In this document: in pieces, positions 55,706 to 64,000 of the stretch
Layout: every line of letters starts with the position of its first letter
Numbering within the stretch: the stretch's first letter is position 1
From: Hymenochaete sp. R1
Taxonomy: Eukaryota > Basidiomycota > Agaricomycetes > Hymenochaetales > Hymenochaetaceae
Direction of reading: 5' to 3'
NCBI GenBank assembly: GCA_019400425.1
Contig: JAFREE010000010.1
Span: forward strand, 62,001-126,000
Length of the DNA stretch: 64,000 nt
Program-made: the position numbers and the translations under genes
Notes under the pieces: model-generated
Seen by the model: the letters and a program-made list of their open reading frames with translations, nothing else
The model's database searches: none
Told to the model about the DNA's origin: nothing

Positions 55706-58700
55706 ATGGATGCAAGCGACCCACCAGAGATCAATGCGACTCATCCGCTGCTTTCGCTCATTGCTGCGGTATTCTGGGTGCTGTGTAAGTGTCATCCTTT
55801 CGTTTGAATGAAAGATATTGACAAAGTGTGATAGTATGGCTCTTGTCGTGGGCGAAGCTGCTCATTGCGTTCGCAACGATTTCTGTACCGCGTTTCATCT
55901 ACGCAGTCCTTTCGTACTCCTTGACATTCACTGTGAGTTGCCTCCTTGTTCGCCGTTGCCGGTATGGTCATGTTAAAGAATCGATGCAATATAGCTTAAC
56001 TTCTGGTCATTCGTTGTCATCTTTATCGCATCGGCCGTCGCCCTCAACTACTTCATACGTTTCCGTTATCTAGAAGCATACACGACTTTGAAGGAGCCGC
56101 CTCTGGTCAAGACCGACACTAAAGAGCTTCACCCGGACGTGAACACTACAGATCCGCCCTTGAACTTCCATAACTACTTGGATGACTTTTTGGAAGCTGT
56201 CAGGATTTTTGGGTTCCTTGAGAAACCGGTTTTCCATGAACTGGCAAGGCATCTGCAGACGCGAAGGCTGTTAGCAGGAGACAGCATCTCCTTAGACCAG
56301 GACAAGAACTTTTACTGCGTCGTCGACGGGCTCGTCCAAGTCTATACTAAAACGGGAGAAACGCAGTTGGAGGAAGGCGCATGGGGCGAAGGAAGTATGA
56401 AGGGCTACCAGCTCCTCAACGAAGTCGGCAGCGGGGGCACCTTATCCAGCCTCTTCACGATCCTGAGCTTGTTCACTGAGGACGTTCGGATCAGCTGGCA
56501 GGACAATATGCTGGAGGAACCAGAGCCTGGCCCCGATATCGATCACCCGCCTCCGCCGTTGAGTGATCGTTCGCGATACCGGAGCGATTCTGATGTGTCG
56601 CATATTGAGCTTGATCAAGCAGGGGCAGGAGCAAGTTTTCAGCCGACACATTTGAAACGGAATTCTTCAATATCGTCATCGGGTTCAACGGTCCAAGGGA
56701 GTCCTTCGATTCGGTATAGTCGGAGGACACAGACTCGGTCTCAGGCATCCGGTATTCCGGAGAAGTCTCCCGAGGATAGTGCGGTCGCTTTAGCAGTAGA
56801 GGACGCCACCCTTGCAGTAATTCCAGCAGAGGCATTCCGTAGACTCGTCAAGCAATTTCCAAAGGCTTCAGCTCATATAGTGCAAGGTGTGTGTTGATTA
56901 GATGTAAAATCTGTGTTTACATTAATGTGCCTATAGTCATTTTGACAAGGTTTTCGCGAGTTACCATCAACGCCGCACACAAATACCTGGGATTGACGAC
57001 TGAAGTAATTCGTACCGAAGAGGCAATCAATAGAATAGCTTGCCATCCTTTACCTCCATCATTCTACGAGGGTGGTGGTCTACAGGTTTGTTCACCTTTT
57101 AGATGGAGACTATGTCCGCTTATCCCTATCCTTTTAGCATTTGCGCCATAGGTTTGATAGACAATCCGGGGAGGCAAGTCCTGTCGACTACTTCGATATG
57201 GGACACACCAGCACAGACTCTTTATCTCACTTCACTGAAGATGCGGTATTCACTGAGAGTCCAATTATGCAAGGTCAAAGTCTTCCAACAAACTCAAGGG
57301 AAAATGTCAGCCTGAATCGCGCTCACTCCTCACGGCATGCTGTACAGGCCGGGGACCTGCATACATCTGCTGGATTGAACGACCCGTATAGAGCGTCCTA
57401 TCGTGCATTCAGTGCTGCAAACTCCGGATTGAGGACTAGTAGGAGCTTTACCGTCTTGCCCGGAGTGGGCGAAGAAGGCCAACGTATGGGCGGTGAAGAC
57501 TTTGACTTGAAGGAAGAAGTTATGGCCTGTATTGCAAAGTCCATTGGGCTGCATCAACCACCTATCAGCGAATCAGAATCCAGGCAAACTTCACCCGCGT
57601 TCTCAGCTGTCGGCAGTCGTAGTGGAGATGGTCGAGAGCAAAATGTGTTCACCTCTTTCCAATCGTTATCGCTTTTGGAAACTGCAGATGATACGTCGAG
57701 TGTGACGGGTGATTCGACTGCCGTTAGCTCCCATGGGCTTGGTGCTTTGGATAATGAAGTAGAAATTCTCTACTTCTCGTCGGGATCAACTCTCGCACGA
57801 AGTGGTGAACGTCACCCAGGTACATTCACTATCCTTCTAACTTGAGTGTTCTCAAATTCATATTTTGCTAGGTCTATTCTATGTTATTGACGGCATCCTC
57901 GACATTTCTCTGCCTCTGGAGAAGGAACTCTCCAAAAAGGCTCCTGAAGTCAAGGTTAACGAGCCAAAACCAATTAGAGATTTAAGACCCGGGACACCAG
58001 TGGCCAGAGGACCAAAATCTCGTTCGGGATCAACAGGGCAGTTTTCTTCAAACAGTGGCAACCGCCCAACGAGTATTAAACAACAAGAAGAGAAGCGAAG
58101 GCACCTCTTTACCGTCAAACCTGGTGGTATCGCCGGGTACATGGGTGAGCGAAGCGCTTACACGTCTCACTACTCATCTAATGCCGCCGTCAGCATCTTT
58201 ATGTGGCGTACCGTCTTATGTCGATATCACAGCAAAGACCGATACATATGTCGGCTTCCTTCCATATGAGGCTTTGGAGAGGCTTTTGGAGAAAAGGCCC
58301 ATTGTTCTCCTTACGTTAGCGAAGCGACTAATCTCCCTTCTCTCGCCATTAGGTTTGCCTTTGGTCACTACTCGGCTACAAAATATTGACTTCTTCAGTG
58401 TTACATATCGATGCATCGTTGGACTGGATGCAGGTGACTGGTGGCAAGGTTCTCTGGCGCCCGGGCGACCCAAGTGATAGTTTCTACATCGTCATCAATG
58501 GTCGTCTTCGCGCCATAGATGATAGCGAAGAGGGAAAGGTGAAGATACTTGGTAGGCTAATCCTTTTTATTATCGTGCTACCTTTTCTCACTTGAAAACA
58601 GGTGAATATGGTCAAGGAGATCCGGTGCGAATCAAACTTATGATACGCTCGCTTCTTAACGTGTCTGACTCCTTACCACAGGTGGGCGAATTGGATGTCA

Positions 58701-61340
58701 TCACTCGTGCTCCTAGACAGAATACCCTTCATGCAATTCGCGACACGGAACTCGTCAGATTGCCGCTGACATTATTCAATGCAATCTCTGCCCGGTAAAC
58801 CCTTTGCTGTTACTACACCTTTCATTGATACTGAATCATCTGAAGCAATCCGCAGGCGACAGCCCAGTAAGTTGTGAATGTACACTCCTATGCCACGAGG
58901 CTGACGACATGTAAAAGGCTCCTTCGCATCATTGCTTCGAGGGTCAGAGACGAAGTCGATTCACCTGTCCATCGTAACCCATTGGCCGCTCTGGAACTGG
59001 GATCAAATAATCTGAATCTCAAGACCATTGCGGTCATGCCCTCCTCTCGGAGCATTCCAATCGAGACATTTGCGAAGAAACTACAATTTGCGTTAGAAAG
59101 TATCGGCGCTCCTACTGCACTTTTGAATCAGGCTTCCATCGGGCGAAGCCTTGGTCGGCATGCATTTACGAGGATGGGGAAACTGAAGGTTGCCGGTTGG
59201 CTCGCGGACCAGGAGCAACGATATCGTACCGTTTTATATGTAGTCGACTCGCCAGTCAATAGCACTTGGACCCAGACTTGCATTAGACAGGTACCAGCAC
59301 TCAGAGCTTGCAATCTTCCAAAATCTAACATTCCCAAAGGCAGACTGTGTGATGCTAGTGGGTGCAGGCGATGATCCCAGTATTGGAGAATATGAACGAT
59401 TGCTCATGTCAGTAAAGACAACCGCGAGGAAGGAGCTTGTCCTCTTGCACCCGGAACGAACTGTAATAGCTGGAAGTACCCGAGAATGGCTGAAGGTGAG
59501 CAAAATGGAATTGTAATAAGTATTGGATTCTGACTAGTCTATCACTTCAAAGAAACGTCCGTGGATCAGTCGTCATTTTCACGTTGAAATGCCTGTGAGT
59601 CTTGAAATAAGTGCTTCCATACATGTAGTGAATGCAGTATCCTACAGGGGATTGTGCTTCCCGTGGTCGAAAAGCCAATTTTGAAAGATCCGGATCCCGC
59701 TGCAGTTGCCGCTTTGAAGAACTTGAAAGACAAAGTACAGAGCGAGATACAGAAATTCCGGGGAGGCAGGGTTGTTCCTCGACCGCAGAGACCAGCACAT
59801 ATGAGTGACTTCGCCCGATTAGCACGTCGAATCTGTGGAAAATCCATTGGTCTGATTCTTGGTGGGGGCGGGGCTCGTGGTCTTGCTCACCTGGTAGGTC
59901 GATGCATCCGTTTGACTACTATACATACGTAGCTGACGCCCTATTATTCACTCAAATGAAGGGCGTTATTCAAGCTCTGGATGAAGCCGGGATACCAATC
60001 GATATCGTCGGAGGAACTAGTATCGGTGCGTTTGTTGGAGGCTTGTATGCTCGAGAAGGGGACATCCTTGCGAGCGCAGTCCGTATAAAGCATTTCTGCT
60101 CTCGGATGGGAAATATTTGGCGACTCCTTTCGGACCTGACATATCCTATTGTTGCCTACACGACGGTATGAAGACATTTTCTGAATGAATATACATAAAC
60201 TGAAGTGCGGACTCCAAAGGGCTATGAGTTCAATCGTGCTATTTACAAGGTATGTTCCCTCCTTCAAAAAACACCATTGAAACGCTCATTAAAGCATCTG
60301 TTAGTCATTCTATGACTTGCATATCGAGGACATGTGGTTACCTTTCTTCTGCAACGTGAGTATGTATGCATCCCGTTGCTTGAGTACACTCGGTCTTACC
60401 TATGTCCAGACCACGAACATTCTTACATCGACAATGGAAACGCACGAGTCTGGTTACGCGTGGCGGTACATTCGTAAGACTTATTGGATTGTGAAAACAT
60501 ACCTAGGTTGACCAACGTAATGTCATGTTATAAGGCGCTTCAATGACTCTCGTGGGACTACTGCCTCCTCTCTGCGACAATGGTCACATGCTAGTTGACG
60601 GTGGATATAGTGAGTGGTTCTGCACTTAACGCAATCCTGCGCTCTACTTATCGTACTATCATAATAGTGGACAACTTACCAGTAAGACTCTGAAGAAATG
60701 TTTCCTGGTCATATCTCATATTCACACCCAGGTTTCGACTATTCTCTCCATGGGAGCGAGTTCTGTGTTCGCATGTGATGTCGCTTCCGTTGGTCCACCT
60801 CAATCAATTGCCATCTAAATGCACTAAATCGAAGCTACTCATAGGTTTATGATAACTCTCCTCGTGAATTTGGCGACACGGTCTCAGGCATTTGGTTGCT
60901 TTTAAATCGACTGAACCCCTTTGCCAATTCCAAAATACCTCCGATTACGGAGATTCAAAGCCGCCTCGCCTAGTAGGTCTGACGAGCCCTGGCAATTTTC
61001 AAAAGCTTATAGCATTCTATGATGTAGTGTTTCATCCGTCAAAACTCTCGAAGAGGCCAAGGCGGCTCGAGGTTGCTTTTACATGCAAATGCCTGTTCAA
61101 GACGTGAGTGTCTGATTTGCGAATTGAGTTCGTTTTCTGACTCTTCTTGGCTAAAAGTACGGTCTGATGCAATTCAACAAACTTGAGGATATACGGGATA
61201 AAGGGTATAAAGCAGCCATGGAAATGATTGAGCAATGGGAAGGGGACGGGAAGCTAAGTCGAGTTTTGGAGGATCTCGTCGAGGAAGGGGGTAGCAAGGG
61301 CAGAAAGAAAGGCAAGAGTGCAAGGAGAAACTCTATCTAG
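55706..61340 (+). CDS. NTE1: Lysophospholipase NTE1 (neuropathy target esterase homologue), about 1,445 aa
   Basis: About 25 exons between ATG 55706 and TAG 61338-61340. The N-terminus has two or three membrane segments ([36 protein letters not shown]). Cyclic-nucleotide-binding-like domains follow ([67 protein letters not shown]). The patatin domain is complete: [19 protein letters not shown] (oxyanion loop), VGGTSIGAF (nucleophile Ser in GTSIG) and LVDGGYMDNLP (catalytic Asp in DGG). NTE1 deacylates phosphatidylcholine to glycerophosphocholine at the ER and helps set membrane lipid balance. It is slightly shorter than many homologues. The 21-nt exon 58846-58866 and the 14-nt exon 60668-60681 are needed to restore [19 protein letters not shown] and GGYMDNLPV. 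My exon sum is one base out, so one boundary needs checking. Confidence 0.94.
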
Positions 61341-61623
61341 TCTCGACACATGTGTAACATACTCAATGCATTATTCATTTATCGATCTTAATTATGCCGC
61401 TTCGAAGCCTTTTCGTTCATCTTGCTTTAGCAATATTAATCCAACTTTGTGCATGTTTGTATACAGGGAGACGCCTCCTGGGAAAATATCACGTGCAAAA
61501 TGACACGCGCAGGCCGAAACTACATGCACAGACAGCGCTTGGACTGTTTGGACTCAGTCAGGACGTCGGCTCTTCGACTTAAGCTTCGAAAGATAGTTCG
61601 ATACCCTTACAGAGCTTATCACA

Positions 61624-64000
61624 AGTAAGCTTCTACTCGTGTTTGACATCTAAAATTATAACAAAGCTCGCTCAGTGACGGATGCAGAACCTCAAGGAGC
61701 GGAGATCACAGCGGACGAATTCGTCGATTTATCGTTGCTGCGTGAGCTTGGGAAGAACTCCTTGATTAACGCTTTGAACTCAGTGAGAATTTCTGGGCAT
61801 TGACAACATACGTGTTGAATGATGGTCTGAATGTCTCAGGTTAGCGGCGTTAAAACCCTGGTACTTGAATCGGTGATTGCAGGCCCATTGGGTCTTTTGA
61901 CAGAGGTGTCATTGCTAAAGGTATTTACTGCAGCGTTTTCCCGATTTAAATTCACATTCAGCAATCTAAAACTTGTGAAGCACCATGGAGTCGAGAAGAT
62001 GTTTTGGCTGGAGGCTGGACCACTAGCTGTCAGCACAACGAACGTGGTGTACCTTGTCCGACCAAAGATCAAGTGCATTAAGGTCATAGCAGGTGAATAT
62101 TTTCTTATCTTCGCATATACAGGCCTCTAAGTGACCGGAGATCAAATAAAGCGACACGTAAGAGAAGGACAGAAACGCACATACACTCTCCTCCTGGTCC
62201 CTCGAACGTCAAAACTTGTGGAACGCGTCCTCGAGGAGGAAGGTGTACTGGGAGACGTCACCGTGTCTGCATTCAACATGCAGTTCATCCCAATTGCGGA
62301 TGATGTCGTGTCGCTTGAGCACGAAAATGCCTTCAAGGAAATACACTTAGTGAGAAAAGATTTATGGTCAATTTTGTGACTGCACATTTACTAATTTGAG
62401 TATACAGGATGGAGACGAAACGGTTGTGTTTGACTCTGCTCAGGCGCTTCTTACTTTTCAAAAATTATATGGGAACTTCCCGAGAGCTATTGGAAAAGGA
62501 GACTGTGCCGGCGTGAGTAGCGCTCATCTCGAGCATATTCACTGAAATTAAATTGGTGTAGCGATTGACAGGGCTTCTCAGTCGTCAAATGGACGCCGTT
62601 GGTTCAGATCCGACTATTAAAGTTCAAGATACCTCCCATAAATTTGACTCATTGGTAGTCTTAGATCGAAGAGTGGATATGATAACACCTATGCTTACAC
62701 AACTTACCTACGAGGGACTGATAGATGAGTTCATCGGTATACGAAATTGTACGTCCGGAAATTCATATTTAAGGAGAAACTTTATTTACACCTACCCCCA
62801 TAGCCCACGTTGAACTTCCGGCCTCTCTGGTTGCGCCTCCGAATCCTCAAGAAGCTCCCAATTCAGCTGCTCCCTCCGCTTCCGTGCTTGCAAAAGACAC
62901 GAAGAAAAAGCATCACCTTAATGCAGCGTCCGACCTGTTGCTTACCGAGCTCAGGGATCTTAACTTCTCACAAGTCGGCCGGACGCTCAACAAGCACGCC
63001 CGACGTTTAGATGAAGATTATAGGGTGAACTTTATCGAGATCAGCGCAAGTGAGCTTTGGTCTAATATTATTCTCAGAGTCGCCATCAAGCAAAGACGGT
63101 TGCGCAACTACGCGAATTTGTGGGAAAGCTGAGCGGTCTCCAAGTAGACCACCAAAGTTTACGAATACGTAAGTCATGATAAAGTTTGAAGCTAGCGCTT
63201 TCAGTTAAATCGATGTAGATACTGGCCTCTCTGAAATGCTGCTCCCGTTCACAAGAACGGAGATTTTTGACAAGACATTGGAAATTCAACAAAGTGAGTA
63301 TCCGACGAGAAATAATCACACATTGGAAATGACCCAACTTATATACAGATTTGCTTTCGTCGTATGAAATCTCGAACCAGATCTCAGCTATCGAGGATTT
63401 AATCGCTCGGGGTGCCAGCAAACAAATGATCATCCGACTTCTTTGTTTAGCCAGCATTGTGAACGGTGGCATTAAGAATAAAACGCTCGAAGGCATCAAG
63501 CGCGAAATACTCCAGGTAGGCTGTCCGCTACTAGCAATGATTGGTTCCCAGTCCTAACGACCTCTTCAGAGCTATGGTTACGAAAACCTACCGTTATTAC
63601 TTGCCCTGTCATCCGAATCCTTGGGCCTCGTCGTCCCAAACCCTATTCCTCCATCGTTTTCGTCATCAAAGATACCCTTTCCGTCTCTAAGAAAGTCTCT
63701 CAGACTCATTGTGGAAGACGAAGCCGAGAATGCCGACGAGCCTTCTGATATCAGCTATACATTCTCTGGGTATGCGCCATTGAGTGTTCGACTTGTGCAG
63801 TGTGTGTTGCAGAAGGGAGGCGTGCTTGGGTCAGCAAGCGATAAGGCAGAAGGCTCTAAGAAGGGTCCTCAACCACCGGACAAAGTAAAGGCCCACCCCA
63901 TCTTGGGTTGGAAGGGGTTTGAAGATGTCCTTGAGAATTTGCCTGGGGAAACGGTTGATGTGAAACTCAAGGGCGGGGCTCCAGAGCGAGTATTGATTCC
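61624..64000 (+). CDS. VPS33: VPS33, Sec1/Munc18-family vacuolar sorting protein (3' end beyond the window)
   Basis: Twelve exons are seen: the A of the start codon at 61624, then 61676-61782, 61840-61920, 61981-62092, 62132-62349, 62408-62512, 62562-62748, 62804-63024, 63078-63168, 63219-63293, 63349-63515 and 63570-64000. Phases are consistent for 598 codons. The protein begins [20 protein letters not shown] and continues [20 protein letters not shown]. Sec1/Munc18 landmarks: [60 protein letters not shown] and [20 protein letters not shown]. The FIGIRNSHVELP segment is typical of VPS33 rather than Sec1, Sly1 or Vps45. VPS33 is the SM subunit of the HOPS and CORVET tethering complexes and templates SNARE pairing at endosomes and the vacuole. 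About the last 80 residues lie outside the window. The gene starts 283 bp after the NTE1 stop. Confidence 0.92.

Noticed and set aside
1..64000. Transposons, viral remnants, CRISPR arrays, rRNA genes
   Set aside because: No reverse transcriptase, transposase, integrase, long terminal repeat, spacer-repeat array or rRNA sequence was seen; the repeats present are simple tandem repeats.

Overview
The window is nuclear DNA of a filamentous basidiomycete, most likely an agaricomycete mushroom-forming fungus. The evidence is eukaryotic genes broken by many 50-55 nt GT-AG introns, pyrimidine-rich leaders before start codons, a chitin synthase, a HET-C gene, an isocitrate lyase, and fungal-type bHLH and homeodomain regulators. 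No transposon, virus or CRISPR array was found. Gene models were built by hand from splice signals and reading-frame continuity. Phase sums close exactly for most genes; chitin synthase and NTE1 are each one base out somewhere.

Left part (1-23 kb): a partial PB1-domain gene (-), an aldo/keto reductase (-), a ketopantoate reductase-family gene (+), a 22-exon hetC homologue (+), two co-oriented paralogous bHLH regulators (8.65-9.96 and 15.13-16.27 kb) separated by a 5.2 kb repeat-rich non-coding stretch, tubulin cofactor A (+), Mediator subunit MED11 (-), an isocitrate lyase (+) divergent from MED11, and a tRNA-Lys(UUU) with a tiny intron.

Middle (23-40 kb): two large unrecognised proteins (1,265 aa, Ser-rich; about 446 aa with a C-terminal membrane segment), a 5.4 kb gene-free convergent interval, a protein with THREE homeodomains (-), and divergently from it a NOPCHAP1-like (DUF4598) gene (+).

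Right part (40.8-64 kb): pantothenate kinase, coatomer gamma (SEC21), casein kinase 1 and a 123-aa protein with a duplicated Cys/His motif lie on the minus strand. Chitin synthase, the lysophospholipase NTE1 and VPS33 (cut by the right edge) follow on the plus strand. Several genes serve membrane traffic, lipid and cell-wall work (SEC21, NTE1, VPS33, CHS, CK1), but there is no sign of a co-regulated cluster.

The observations most worth following are the triple homeodomain gene, whose three copies are interrupted at the identical codon and phase; the C-x2-H-x4-C-x2-C repeat protein; the tandem bHLH pair with a shared intron position; and splicing oddities (a start codon split by an intron in VPS33, 8-21 nt micro-exons, a GC-AG intron, a 4-nt tRNA intron).
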